The notes below the pieces were generated by a model that did not search any database, was not told where the DNA came from, and saw only the letters and a list, made by a program, of their open reading frames with translations. From Litorimonas haliclonae (GTDB lineage Bacteria; Pseudomonadota; Alphaproteobacteria; Caulobacterales; Maricaulaceae), in assembly GCF_965138505.1 (NCBI RefSeq), contig NZ_CBCSCO010000006.1, positions 77,915-141,914 of the forward strand: a stretch of 64,000 bases of DNA, read 5' to 3'. The stretch's first letter is position 1; each line of letters starts with the position of its first letter. Below, piece after piece: positions 9,306 through 17,472 of the stretch. The translations under genes were made by a program, and so were the position numbers.

Positions 9306-10985
9306 TCAGTTTTCCAAACTGGCCATCGTCATATGATAATCAGTATCTTGCCGTAAGAGCTTTAATTCTGGATCATTCTCAATCTCAGTTTTTTGATACC
9401 CTGCTTTTAAAGTTTTCTCGAGCATTGAAAGAGCAAACTCTCTGTCACCTATAATCTCGGCCGTTGCCATGGCCCGGTAGTAATAGATTGAATTGAGAGA
9501 ATCCTTACCATTTAACTCGCTAAGAAATGCAGAGGCTTTGTCCAAGTGACCTAGTTTTGCACTATACAGCGCCATGCGGCTTTTTGTATTAAAATCCTCG
9601 GGGGCAATTTCCAGATCAGATTCCCATAGCTGGATGGCTCGAGTATAGGCCTTTTGAGACTCTTTTTCCTTTCCCGGAACCCAGCGATAGGCATCCCCCA
9701 GATTTGCCCAATAAAGAGGGAAGTGAGAATTTCCTTCAAGCTCAAGAGTTTTCTCAAAGGCATTGGCCGACATCTCATATTGGCCCTGAAAAAATAAGTA
9801 TGTCCCGAGGTTGTTGTAGAGCGAGGCGTTTTGGTGAATTTTCAGCCCGTCCTGTAAAACTTTAATCGCTTCGACTGTTTTGTCCTGGCGGTGAAGTATT
9901 TGGGCGAGTTGCGAATAGCTACGCGAGTTTTCAGCATCAAGAGTAATGGACTTTCTCGCCATGTGCTCAGCTTCATCAAGCCTGTCCATATGAGCAAACA
10001 GGTCAGCGGCATAACTCGGAAAGATCGGATTGTCAGGATACAAATCCATCCCTTTTTCAAGAGTGGCTTCAGCGCCCTCTAAATTTTCTTCTCTCCCAGA
10101 AATCCGATACCGGCTCTCCAAGACGAGCGGGTTGTCAGGATCCAAAATATCAGCCCGGTCCAAATGTTCAGAGGCAGTGTCCAAATCCCCTTGGAATTCT
10201 TTGACCCAGCCAAGAGAAATGTGGGAAAGCGCGAGTTGGTCATTATACTCTAACGCTTGGCGGGCCGCGCCCTCAGCTTGTTTCAACAGGGCAGGATCGG
10301 ATTCTTCGGCAGTATATTTGCGGATAAGCGAAAGGGCGAGACCGGCGCTGGCCCCTGCATGTTCTTCATTCTTCGCTAAAATACTGGAAAACGCTTCTTG
10401 CGCGTCATCAATGGCGCCCGCGTGCGAGAAATAGTGAATGCCGTGAAGTCCTTGCCGCATACTTTCACTTACGGGCAGGTTTTGCGGTTTCGATGCCTGA
10501 ATGCCCATGACCATAAAAACGGCTGTTGCCGCTGCGGCTCCGGCCCCGATCCATCCCAAACGCTTTTGTTTTTTTGGAAAGGCCTTGATAGATTTGATAG
10601 TGGCTGAAGGGGAGCGAACTACCGCGTCATCAACGCGCTCTGAGCTATCATGCGGCGCGTCAGAAGAAGGCGCCCACTCTTCGACAGGGGCAACCAGACG
10701 ATAGCCTTTGCGAGAGATAGTTTCGATATAGCGGCGCTTGCCCTTTTTATCGCCCAAGGCTTTTCGGAGCAAAGAAATAGCGCGGGACAAGCGCTCATCC
10801 CCGCCAAAGTCCACACCCCACACGGCCGTAATCAATTCTTCCCGGGAAAATACGGTCTGCGGCTGCGCCGCTAGAACGGCAAGGAGTTTCATAATTTTCG
10901 GTTCGACGGAGATGCGACCTTTGGGGCTCTCAATGGTGAGCGCGTCAAAGTCAACTTGCGCATTTCCAATCTTAGCCGTTTTCAT
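9306..10985 (-). CDS. CadC-like membrane-anchored winged-helix transcriptional regulator with TPR repeats
   Basis: Residues 1-100 form an OmpR/ToxR-type winged helix (Trans_reg_C), with the recognition-helix region around DERLSRAISLLRKALGD and the wing near YIETISRKGYRL. A Pro/Ser-rich linker leads to one transmembrane helix at about 143-163. Residues 170-559 are helical with repeated TPR-like units, for example around LALSHISLGWVKEFQGDLD and LYNNLGTYLFFQGQYE. The DNA-binding part should therefore be cytoplasmic and the TPR part periplasmic, as in CadC-type one-component regulators. The signal is unknown. A promoter and a tandem direct repeat lie upstream. Confidence 0.88.
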   Translation of the reverse strand: MKTAKIGNAQVDFDALTIESPKGRISVEPKIMKLLAVLAAQPQTVFSREELITAVWGVDFGGDERLSRAISLLRKALGDKKGKRRYIETISRKGYRLVAPVEEWAPSSDAPHDSSERVDDAVVRSPSATIKSIKAFPKKQKRLGWIGAGAAAATAVFMVMGIQASKPQNLPVSESMRQGLHGIHYFSHAGAIDDAQEAFSSILAKNEEHAGASAGLALSLIRKYTAEESDPALLKQAEGAARQALEYNDQLALSHISLGWVKEFQGDLDTASEHLDRADILDPDNPLVLESRYRISGREENLEGAEATLEKGMDLYPDNPIFPSYAADLFAHMDRLDEAEHMARKSITLDAENSRSYSQLAQILHRQDKTVEAIKVLQDGLKIHQNASLYNNLGTYLFFQGQYEMSANAFEKTLELEGNSHFPLYWANLGDAYRWVPGKEKESQKAYTRAIQLWESDLEIAPEDFNTKSRMALYSAKLGHLDKASAFLSELNGKDSLNSIYYYRAMATAEIIGDREFALSMLEKTLKAGYQKTEIENDPELKLLRQDTDYHMTMASLEN

Positions 10986-11048
10986 GGGAGGTGGCTTTTC
11001 GAAGAAGTGAAATTAAATAATCCGGTTTTTGACCGTAACTGACTATTT

Positions 11049-11077
11049 TCTATACGAAATACTCCCGAAAGGCGCAA
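11049..11077 (-). promoter_or_regulatory. Candidate sigma-70 promoter of the winged-helix/TPR regulator
   Basis: On the minus strand TTGCGC (11077-11072) is followed after exactly 17 bases by TATAGA (11054-11049). The -10 box is 64 bp from the regulator's ATG. Match to consensus is moderate; spacing is ideal. Confidence 0.5.
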
Positions 11078-11097
11078 CCTAAGAAAAACCTAAGAAA
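11076..11097. promoter_or_regulatory. Tandem 11-bp direct repeat, candidate winged-helix binding site
   Basis: AACCTAAGAAA occurs twice with no gap (11076-11086 and 11087-11097). One repeat per helical turn is the usual site geometry of OmpR-family winged helices. The pair abuts and slightly overlaps the -35 box of the regulator's own candidate promoter, the place for a class II activator. Confidence 0.5.
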
Positions 11098-11460
11098 TAT
11101 ATCAGCGAAGCCACAGGACTTTTATGGCCCAAACCTGCGAAACAGTAAATCACTGGTCAAGGCTGTCCTTTTTACAGGCTTTGATTGGTTAGAGGCTGGC
11201 ACAAAATATCGCCAAACTTGTCTGTTGCACGCCATGTGGGTGTGTCTTGTCTTGCTCCAATAAGGTGAGACGCAATGGCTCGGGCAAGCCCGTCCGTAAG
11301 GATGTTGGAGGTCGTTTTGTGTTTTAACACAGCCTTGAAAATGGATATTATGTGGGCGCGAATATCCATGCAGGCAGAGTTGTCGGTGTCCCGCGACTCT
11401 GTCTGTTGCTATAAATGTGGGTGTCTCCGTTTCGCGCAATGGCGGAGATATATAAACGAA
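11098..11460. other. Intergenic stretch without a convincing gene
   Basis: Between the regulator's control region and the LysM gene I find no supported gene. Open frames on both strands show no family resemblance. There is one perfect 9-bp inverted repeat with an 11-base loop (ATGGATATT at 11341-11349, AATATCCAT at 11361-11369). The stretch ends at a T-tailed hairpin pointing right, so a small RNA on the plus strand is possible but unproven. Confidence 0.4.
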
Positions 11461-11489
11461 GCGGGCTTTCTAACCAAAGCCCGCTTTTT
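11461..11489. terminator. Strong hairpin, probably bidirectional terminator
   Basis: Perfect 9-bp stem GCGGGCTTT/AAAGCCCGC with a 6-base loop. Five T follow on the plus strand. On the minus strand it sits 19 bp past the LysM gene stop but has a poorer T-tract. The only known client is the minus-strand LysM gene, so the better plus-strand tail is unexplained. Confidence 0.7.
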
Positions 11490-11507
11490 CACTCTTGTAT
11501 CTACCGC

Positions 11508-11969
11508 CTAAGAGCTGGCCGTGTTGAGGGCTGGGATACGAAGGACTTGGCCGGGATAGATTTTGTCGGGGTCGGACAACATAGGTTTATTTGCTTCAAA
11601 AATTTCCGGATAGAGTTTCCACGTTCCATAATATTTTTTAGAAATGGCGGATAATGTGTCGCCGCTCACAACCGTGTGAAATTGAGACTCGCGGCCTTCA
11701 ATTTTAGCCGTTGATTCATCTTTCACGCCGCCAACGCCTTCTACGTTTCCGACTGCGAGAATGATTTTTTCTTTCATTTCCTGACTGACAGCTTCGCCTT
11801 TAATTTCGACCGTGCCGTCTTCGCCAAGTTGAATATCCATACCGGAGCTATCCAAACCGTGATTGTCGACTTCTTTCTTTAAAGTCTCTTCGGCTTCTTT
11901 TTTATCCTTACCGAATAACTTGCCGAGACCTTTACCGGCAGCTTTTGCAAACGGAATCATTCCAAACAT
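11508..11969 (-). CDS. BON-LysM protein (Kbp/YgaU-like)
   Basis: A 153-aa protein with a BON domain (about 25-85) followed by LysM (about 97-146; HTVVSGDTLSAISKKYYG...YPGQVLRIP). This is the architecture of E. coli Kbp (YgaU), a potassium-binding protein. No signal peptide is visible, as in Kbp, so a cytoplasmic location is likely despite LysM. The gene starts 13 bp after the stop of the VOC gene on the same strand, so both probably share a transcript. Confidence 0.88.
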   Translation of the reverse strand: MFGMIPFAKAAGKGLGKLFGKDKKEAEETLKKEVDNHGLDSSGMDIQLGEDGTVEIKGEAVSQEMKEKIILAVGNVEGVGGVKDESTAKIEGRESQFHTVVSGDTLSAISKKYYGTWKLYPEIFEANKPMLSDPDKIYPGQVLRIPALNTASS

Positions 11970-11982
11970 AATATTTCCTTTT

Positions 11983-12357
11983 TTACTTTGGGATCGCAGT
12001 AGGCGCTTCCCATAACTCTATCTTGTATCCTTCGGGGTCTATAAACCAGCCAAAAGTTCCATATTCTGTCGGCTCGATCTCTCCGAGGATTTCAGCGCCG
12101 CCGGTTTTCGCCCTTTCTATCAGAGCCGGGACGTCCTCAACCTGCAAGTTGATCATGACGCGTTCCGATGACGGTTTGAAGTAATCCGACTCATTAGGGA
12201 AGGGGCTGAACATGGAACGGGACTCAGATTTCCGTTCCCATTCAAATGTTCCCCAATCCGTAATGTCGAGACCCATGACGTCAGTCCACCACGTCCGATA
12301 AGCTTTCACATCCTTGCAACGTAAAAACACACCGCCGACCCCTAAAACCTTAGCCAT
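11983..12357 (-). CDS. VOC (glyoxalase/bleomycin-resistance) superfamily protein
   Basis: A 124-aa single-domain VOC protein: two beta-alpha-beta-beta-beta modules, with VGGVFLRCKDVKAYRTWW at the start and the closing strand GWFIDPEGYKIELWE, whose Glu is a usual metal ligand. The substrate cannot be told from sequence. It heads a two-gene unit with the LysM/BON gene. Confidence 0.85.
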   Translation of the reverse strand: MAKVLGVGGVFLRCKDVKAYRTWWTDVMGLDITDWGTFEWERKSESRSMFSPFPNESDYFKPSSERVMINLQVEDVPALIERAKTGGAEILGEIEPTEYGTFGWFIDPEGYKIELWEAPTAIPK

Positions 12358-12486
12358 AAAACCTCTCTTTCTTTCACTGTAAACCTATCATAGTGCAGTT
12401 GGCATTTTAGTCTAACCCGTTTATAGAGCCTGCAATGTTTGTAAGAGAGACCTCAAGGCGGTCGACTCGAATTAGGGATGAAACTC

Positions 12487-12618
12487 ATGATTTCACTTAT
12501 TCAATCCGGTATCAGCATTTTTGGTCTGTTTACCCTCAATCCGGCTCTGTTTGCCTTTGCTCTCGTCTTTATCATTTTCGGCGGATTGAATTTTCTTGAC
12601 TATAAACGTTTCGATTAA
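12487..12618 (+). CDS. Small hydrophobic membrane protein (43 aa)
   Basis: Small frame starting MISLIQSGISIFG, with one long hydrophobic segment (LFAFALVFIIFGGLNFL) and a charged end DYKRFD. AGGG lies 9 bases before this ATG; an ATG three codons earlier (12478) has no usable ribosome site. It ends 22 bp before the Ca2+/Na+ antiporter gene on the same strand. The membrane-type composition and upstream position argue for a real gene, but I know no family for it. Confidence 0.45.
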   Translation: MISLIQSGISIFGLFTLNPALFAFALVFIIFGGLNFLDYKRFD

Positions 12619-12640
12619 ATCCGAAACTGTGATCTGAACC

Positions 12641-13618
12641 ATGTTTCTGGCTTTCGGATTATTATTGTTAGGTATTGTTCTCCTGCTGGTGGCAGGGGAC
12701 TTTATGGTGCGCGGTGCGGCGGCGCTCGCGCGGCATTGGGGCGTTCCGTCCCTTATTGTCGGCTTAACGATTGTGGCTTTTGGGACGTCCGCCCCGGAAA
12801 TGGTTGTCGGCGTACAGGCCGTTCTGGACGGCGTCGGAACGCTGGCGATGGGCAATGTCGTCGGCTCGAACATTGCCAATATTCTCTTAGCGCTAGGCCT
12901 TCCGGCGATTATCATGGCTATCCCGACAAACGTTAGCGGCGTTGCCCGGAATAGTTTATTCTGCCTGATGGCAACCGTAGCGCTGGTGGCGCTGGCCTTT
13001 ATTCATAATCCGCTGATTTTTTGGCAAGGCGCTCTGCTCTTTACGGGCATTTTGATTTATCTGGTTTGGATGTTTACTCTGGCCCGAGCCGGCGCAAATG
13101 ATCCCATACTCGAAGAAATGGCGGAGCTTGATGAAGGGCAGGGCGGTCTCCCCATCAATCTTTTCGTGTCTCTCGCTTGGGTCTTTTTCGGCCTTATCGG
13201 TTTGGTTCTAGGCGGCTGGTTAATTGTCGAGAACGCACAAGAGATTGCCTTTGGGTTTAACGTCTCTGAAACAATTGTAGGGCTGACAATTGTGGCGATT
13301 GGGACATCGCTCCCAGAAATCGCAACGGTTGTTATCGCCTCGTACCGGGGACATTCAGAAGTCGCGCTCGGCAACGTCCTGGGCTCTAATATATTCAACT
13401 CCTTGGCTGTTACAGGGGCGGCGGCGATGTCGGGTGAGGTGCTAGTAGAGCGGAATTTGTTTGTCGTTGATATATGGGTAATGCTCGCGGCCACATTTGC
13501 ACTTTTGGGCTTTGTCCTGACGCGCAAACCGATCGGGCGTAAAACAGGTTTTATCTTTACGGCCGGATATGCCGGGTATATTCTCTATCTTTTGGCTATC
13601 GCCAGAAACATGATCTAA
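12641..13618 (+). CDS. Calcium/sodium antiporter (CaCA family, YrbG type)
   Basis: Inner-membrane cation exchanger of 325 aa with about ten membrane segments. The two inverted alpha-repeats are plain: GTSAPE followed by GNVVGSNIANI in the first half, and GTSLPE followed by GNVLGSNIFNS in the second. The acidic residues of these repeats bind the cation. No strong ribosome site precedes the ATG. The pterin genes follow on the same strand 23 bp later. Confidence 0.93.
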   Translation: MFLAFGLLLLGIVLLLVAGDFMVRGAAALARHWGVPSLIVGLTIVAFGTSAPEMVVGVQAVLDGVGTLAMGNVVGSNIANILLALGLPAIIMAIPTNVSGVARNSLFCLMATVALVALAFIHNPLIFWQGALLFTGILIYLVWMFTLARAGANDPILEEMAELDEGQGGLPINLFVSLAWVFFGLIGLVLGGWLIVENAQEIAFGFNVSETIVGLTIVAIGTSLPEIATVVIASYRGHSEVALGNVLGSNIFNSLAVTGAAAMSGEVLVERNLFVVDIWVMLAATFALLGFVLTRKPIGRKTGFIFTAGYAGYILYLLAIARNMI

Positions 13619-13641
13619 GCGGCTGACGTCTGGACTCACTT

Positions 13642-14022
13642 ATGAGCGCTTACCTTGAAATCGAGAAAGACTTCCAGTTCGAAGCGGCCCATTACTTCGG
13701 CCATCCAGACGCCAATGATCTGTTCAAACATATCCACGGCCATAGCTTTTACGGCAAGGTCGTCCTGTGCGGCGACCCGCAATCCGATAAGGGCTGGATT
13801 CGGGATCTCTGGAAAATCGAGACAATCGTTAAAGAGGTCGTAGAACCCCTCGATCACAGTCTTCTCAATGAGGTTGAAGGCTTAGAACAGCCTGCCCTCG
13901 AACAAATTGCGATGTGGATTTATGAACGCCTTGCTCCAAAACTTGGCGGATTAGTCTGCGTGGAGATCGGGCGCCCCTCCTGCGGAGAACGGGCGCGCTA
14001 TGTCGTCAACAAAGATGCGTAA
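13642..14022 (+). CDS. 6-pyruvoyl/6-carboxytetrahydropterin synthase-like protein
   Basis: A 126-aa PTPS/QueD fold protein. Zinc ligands are recognisable (FEAAHYFGH near the start, HIHGHSF at about 32-38), as is the late Glu in the GRPSCGERARY segment. The catalytic Cys normally found four residues before HGH is Phe here, and the Glu of PTPS-III is also absent. The usual QueD reaction is therefore doubtful. It overlaps the SDR gene by 23 bp and sits two genes from folB, so a pterin or folate role is more likely than queuosine. Confidence 0.8.
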   Translation: MSAYLEIEKDFQFEAAHYFGHPDANDLFKHIHGHSFYGKVVLCGDPQSDKGWIRDLWKIETIVKEVVEPLDHSLLNEVEGLEQPALEQIAMWIYERLAPKLGGLVCVEIGRPSCGERARYVVNKDA

Positions 14023-14767
14023 AACGGTCCTGATAACGGGCGGCGGCGCGAGAGTAGGGGCCGCGTTAGCCAAAGGATTGGCCGAAGACGGATGGGCCGT
14101 CATAATCCACTATTTCCGAAGCGCTGACAAAGCCGACAAGCTGGCCGCAGAAATAACAGAGTCAGGCGGAGAGGCTTTTACTGTTCAGGGAAATCTATCT
14201 GTGCCGCAGGAATGCGACACTTTGATTGAAAGAGCGTCGGATGTGGCCGGAGGGCCAATTTCGGCTCTCATTAATAATGCCTCGACTTTCGAGAAAGACA
14301 GCGCACACGACTTTTCCCGAGCGACTTTCGATTTTCACATGGACGCAAATCTGCGCGCGCCCCTCATTTTGTCTCAACACTTCGCCGACCAAGCAGTGGA
14401 CGGCGGAGTGATCATAAATCTGATTGACCAACGGGTTTTGAAACCAAACCCTAAATTCTTCACCTACACTCTGTCCAAGGCGTCTCTTCATTGGGCGACG
14501 ACAACGATGGCGCAAGCTTTCGCTCCTAAAGTGCGGGTGAACGCCATTGGGCCGGGGCCTGTTTTACAAAATAGCGGCCAAACCAAAGAAGAATTTGAAA
14601 AAGAGGCGTCAGAGACTCTGCTCGAGCATGGCTCCCCGCCAGACACATTGCTTCAAGCGGTGCGGTATCTGCTCGAGGCCCGCTCCGTGACGGGGCAATT
14701 TCTTGCGGTGGATAGCGGGCAGCATTTACGCTGGGAAACACCGGATATGATGGTAGGTGAAGATTAA
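14000..14767 (+). CDS. SDR oxidoreductase, pteridine-reductase-like
   Basis: Classical short-chain dehydrogenase of 255 aa. The cofactor motif is TGGGARVGAALA near the N-terminus, the structural motif is NNAS, and the catalytic pair is Tyr-x-x-x-Lys in YTLSKASLHW. The active-site Ser position reads NLIDQRV, with Asp in place of Ser; this pattern, with an Arg-containing Rossmann end, is seen in pteridine reductase-type SDRs. The gene overlaps the PTPS-like gene upstream and abuts folB, which fits pterin reduction. An ATG at 14015 is an alternative start. Confidence 0.85.
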   Translation: MSSTKMRKTVLITGGGARVGAALAKGLAEDGWAVIIHYFRSADKADKLAAEITESGGEAFTVQGNLSVPQECDTLIERASDVAGGPISALINNASTFEKDSAHDFSRATFDFHMDANLRAPLILSQHFADQAVDGGVIINLIDQRVLKPNPKFFTYTLSKASLHWATTTMAQAFAPKVRVNAIGPGPVLQNSGQTKEEFEKEASETLLEHGSPPDTLLQAVRYLLEARSVTGQFLAVDSGQHLRWETPDMMVGED

Positions 14768-14768
14768 A

Positions 14769-15182
14769 ATGTCAAAGTCTAAATCTATCTATCGCCGCTT
14801 GCGCGACAGACAAACCGTCCAGCCAAATACCCGGATATTTGTTCGTGGCTTACAAATTCTGGCGTCTATCGGCGTTCACCCGCACGAACATGAAGCGACC
14901 CAGCCCATCATTCTGGATATTGAATTGGATATGACCGGTATGGAGGCGCCAAAAGATGACCGCCTTCATGAAACATTGGATTATAGCGTCGTGGCGGAAA
15001 AGGCCGAAGAGATAGCGCTTGAAGCTCATGTGCAATTGGTTGAAACTTTGGCTGAACGTATTGCCGACTGGGCATTGGGATATGACCCAAGGGTGCAAAG
15101 TTGCGCCGTAAGAATATCAAAGCCACAGGCTTTGCTGAAGGCCGAAGTGGCGGGCGTAGAAATTCTGAGGCGTCGGAAATGA
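14769..15182 (+). CDS. folB: Dihydroneopterin aldolase
   Basis: Cleaves 7,8-dihydroneopterin to 6-hydroxymethyl-dihydropterin in folate synthesis. Family features are the start RIFVRGLQILASIGVHPHEH, the central LHETLDYSVVAEKA and the end VRISKPQALLKAEVAGVEI, including the conserved Lys. The 137 aa are slightly longer than usual because of a basic N-terminus (SKSKSIYRRLRDR). The start at 14769 lies 1 bp past the SDR stop; a GTG 12 bp earlier is possible. The stop overlaps the next gene as ATGA. Confidence 0.9.
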   Translation: MSKSKSIYRRLRDRQTVQPNTRIFVRGLQILASIGVHPHEHEATQPIILDIELDMTGMEAPKDDRLHETLDYSVVAEKAEEIALEAHVQLVETLAERIADWALGYDPRVQSCAVRISKPQALLKAEVAGVEILRRRK

Positions 15183-15556
15183 CGGATAGTCTCAACGTTT
15201 TAGGTAAGCCGCTTAAGTCCTGTTCTACAGATCCTATGACCGGGTTTTTCAGAAATGGGTGCTGCGAGACAGGTCCGAGTGATCGCGGGCGTCATATCGT
15301 CTGCGCCGTCATGACTGACGACTTTTTGGAATACTCAAAAGCGCAGGGAAATGATTTGAGCACGCCGATGCCGCATTTCAACTTTCCGGGTTTGAACGCC
15401 GGAGATCAATGGTGCCTGTGTATGGAGCGTTGGCGCGAAGCCCATAAAGCTGGGAAAGCGCCGAAGGTTGTTCTTGCCGCCACCCACCAGATTGCGCTTG
15501 AGCGCGTGCAGCTTTCCGTGCTCGAAGAATTTGCGATAGACGGAGACAATGCCTAA
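15179..15556 (+). CDS. DUF2237 family protein
   Basis: A 125-aa protein with the DUF2237 pattern NVLGKPLKSCSTDPMTGFFRNGCC...VCAVMTDDFLEYSK...GDQWCLCMERW. It has six cysteines, of which CC, C-x-C and single Cys positions are family-conserved. Its biochemical function is not known to me. Its ATG overlaps the folB stop, so it is translated with the pterin genes. uvrC starts 10 bp later. Confidence 0.85.
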   Translation: MTDSLNVLGKPLKSCSTDPMTGFFRNGCCETGPSDRGRHIVCAVMTDDFLEYSKAQGNDLSTPMPHFNFPGLNAGDQWCLCMERWREAHKAGKAPKVVLAATHQIALERVQLSVLEEFAIDGDNA

Positions 15557-15565
15557 CTAAGAGGC

Positions 15566-17443
15566 ATGTCATCCTCCGACTCAGATATTTCTGAAAAGAA
15601 AGAGAAGCCTCTAATCGGGCCGAAGCGCATTGCCGATTATGTAACGCGCCTGCCGAACAAGCCCGGCGTCTACCGCATGATGGATGAGCATGGCAGCGTG
15701 CTTTATGTCGGGAAAGCGAAAGACCTGAAAAAGCGGGTCACCGCATATACAAAATATGATCGTCATCCCACTCGGATTCGCCGAATGATCCGCGCGACAA
15801 GCGAAATGGAATTTGTCATTTGCGAAACCGAAACCGAATCGCTTTTGCTCGAAGCGAGTCTGATTAAGCGCCTGAAACCCCGCTATAATATTTTGCTGAG
15901 GGACGATAAGAGTTTTCCTTATATTCTGGTGCGGAAGGATCATCCCGCCGCGCAGGTGAACAAACATCGTGGCGCGCGAAATATCAAAGGCGATTATTAC
16001 GGTCCTTTTGCCAGTGCAGGCGCCGTAAACCGGACCTTGGATACATTACAAAGAGCCTTTCGCCTCCGCAATTGTTCCGACAGTATTTATGAGGGCCGGA
16101 CGCGGCCCTGTCTCCAGCATCAGATAAAGCGCTGCTCCGCCCCCTGTACAGGGGAGATTTCTCTAAAAGACTACGGCGACTTGATTTCTGATGCCGAAGA
16201 TTTTCTGAAAGGAAAGTCCGACAGCCTGCAAAAACGTCTGTCAAAGGAAATGAACGCCGCCGCAAAAGAACTGGACTTTGAAAAAGCGGCCGAGCTCCGG
16301 GACCGGATTCAGGCAATGTCCAAGGTTACGACGAATTCCAGCGGCATCAACCCGACCACGTTTTCAGATGGAGACGTTATCGGATTGCATTCCGGCGGCG
16401 GGCAGAGCTGTATACAGGTCTTCTTTTTCCGCGCAGGACAGAATTGGGGGAATAGCTGTCATTTCCCGCGCCACGCCAAAGAACAAAGCAATGCGGAGGT
16501 CATGGAAGCCTTCATCGCTCAATTTTACAATAACAAACCTATTCCCAAGAAAATTTTTGTGAGTGAAGATCTTCCCAATCACAATCTTGTCGAACGCGCG
16601 CTGACCGCGCAATCCGGCCGTAATATTGAAGTTATCAAGCCCCAGAGAGGCGAAAAAAAATTGCTCGTCGGGCAGGCGGTGACCAATGCGCAAGAAGCCC
16701 TTGGCAGGAAGCTGGCAGAAACCGCCTCGCAAACCAAATTACTGGCAGACCTACAGGAAATCTTCGGAATGGAAGTGCCGCCGGAGCGCATCGAGGTTTA
16801 TGATAACAGTCATATTCAAGGTACCAACGCGATCGGAGCTTTTATTGTGGCCGGACCAGAAGGGTTCCAGAAGCGCGATTATCGAACGTTCAATATCAAG
16901 GATACCGATACCGAGCCGGGCGATGATTACGCCATGATGCGTGAAGTTTTTCGCCGCAGATTCTCTAGGCTGGCGAAGGACAATACTTTGCAATGGCCTG
17001 ATCTCGTCTTGATTGATGGCGGTAAAGGGCAGCTTTCGGTGGTCACCGAGACCTTAAGGGAGCTAGGCGTTTTGGAACGCACAACCCTGGTCGGTATAGC
17101 CAAAGGACCGGATAGAAATGCGGGACGGGAAAACTTTTTCATGAATGGGCGGGAAGTTTTCAGTCTGCCGTCCCGGACGCCGGCTCTGTATTACCTTCAA
17201 CGGTTACGCGATGAAGCGCACAGATTCGCCATTGGCACACATCGTGCGCGGCGGAAAAAAGAGATGAAAACGAATCCGCTGGACGGCATTCCTGGCGTCG
17301 GGCCGGCGCGTAAAAGGGCGCTCTTGGCGCATTACGGGTCAGCTAAGGGAGTCAAAGGCGCTTCCGCCGCAGAACTCTCCCGGGTTGAAGGGGTGAGTTC
17401 TGCCATGGCGAAAACGATTTATGATTACTTTCACGAACGATAG
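15566..17443 (+). CDS. uvrC: Excinuclease ABC subunit C
   Basis: Nuclease of UvrABC nucleotide excision repair; makes both incisions. Domains in order: GIY-YIG nuclease (GVYRMMDE...LYVGKAKDLKKRV), the Cys-rich segment (CLQHQIKRCSAPCTG), the UvrB-binding UVR motif (ELDFEKAAELRDRI), the RNase H-like C-terminal nuclease (YDNSHIQGTNAIGA; LVLIDGGKGQL), and tandem helix-hairpin-helix (DGIPGVGPARKRALLAHYG). Length 625 aa is typical. The AGAGG ribosome site is unusually close to the ATG. Confidence 0.97.
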   Translation: MSSSDSDISEKKEKPLIGPKRIADYVTRLPNKPGVYRMMDEHGSVLYVGKAKDLKKRVTAYTKYDRHPTRIRRMIRATSEMEFVICETETESLLLEASLIKRLKPRYNILLRDDKSFPYILVRKDHPAAQVNKHRGARNIKGDYYGPFASAGAVNRTLDTLQRAFRLRNCSDSIYEGRTRPCLQHQIKRCSAPCTGEISLKDYGDLISDAEDFLKGKSDSLQKRLSKEMNAAAKELDFEKAAELRDRIQAMSKVTTNSSGINPTTFSDGDVIGLHSGGGQSCIQVFFFRAGQNWGNSCHFPRHAKEQSNAEVMEAFIAQFYNNKPIPKKIFVSEDLPNHNLVERALTAQSGRNIEVIKPQRGEKKLLVGQAVTNAQEALGRKLAETASQTKLLADLQEIFGMEVPPERIEVYDNSHIQGTNAIGAFIVAGPEGFQKRDYRTFNIKDTDTEPGDDYAMMREVFRRRFSRLAKDNTLQWPDLVLIDGGKGQLSVVTETLRELGVLERTTLVGIAKGPDRNAGRENFFMNGREVFSLPSRTPALYYLQRLRDEAHRFAIGTHRARRKKEMKTNPLDGIPGVGPARKRALLAHYGSAKGVKGASAAELSRVEGVSSAMAKTIYDYFHER

Positions 17444-17472
17444 CTGTTAAGACAGGGCAGGGAGATTAAACC

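Noticed and set aside
11122..11439. Open frames on both strands of the regulator-LysM spacer
   Set aside because: Low-complexity translations without family resemblance; they overlap each other.
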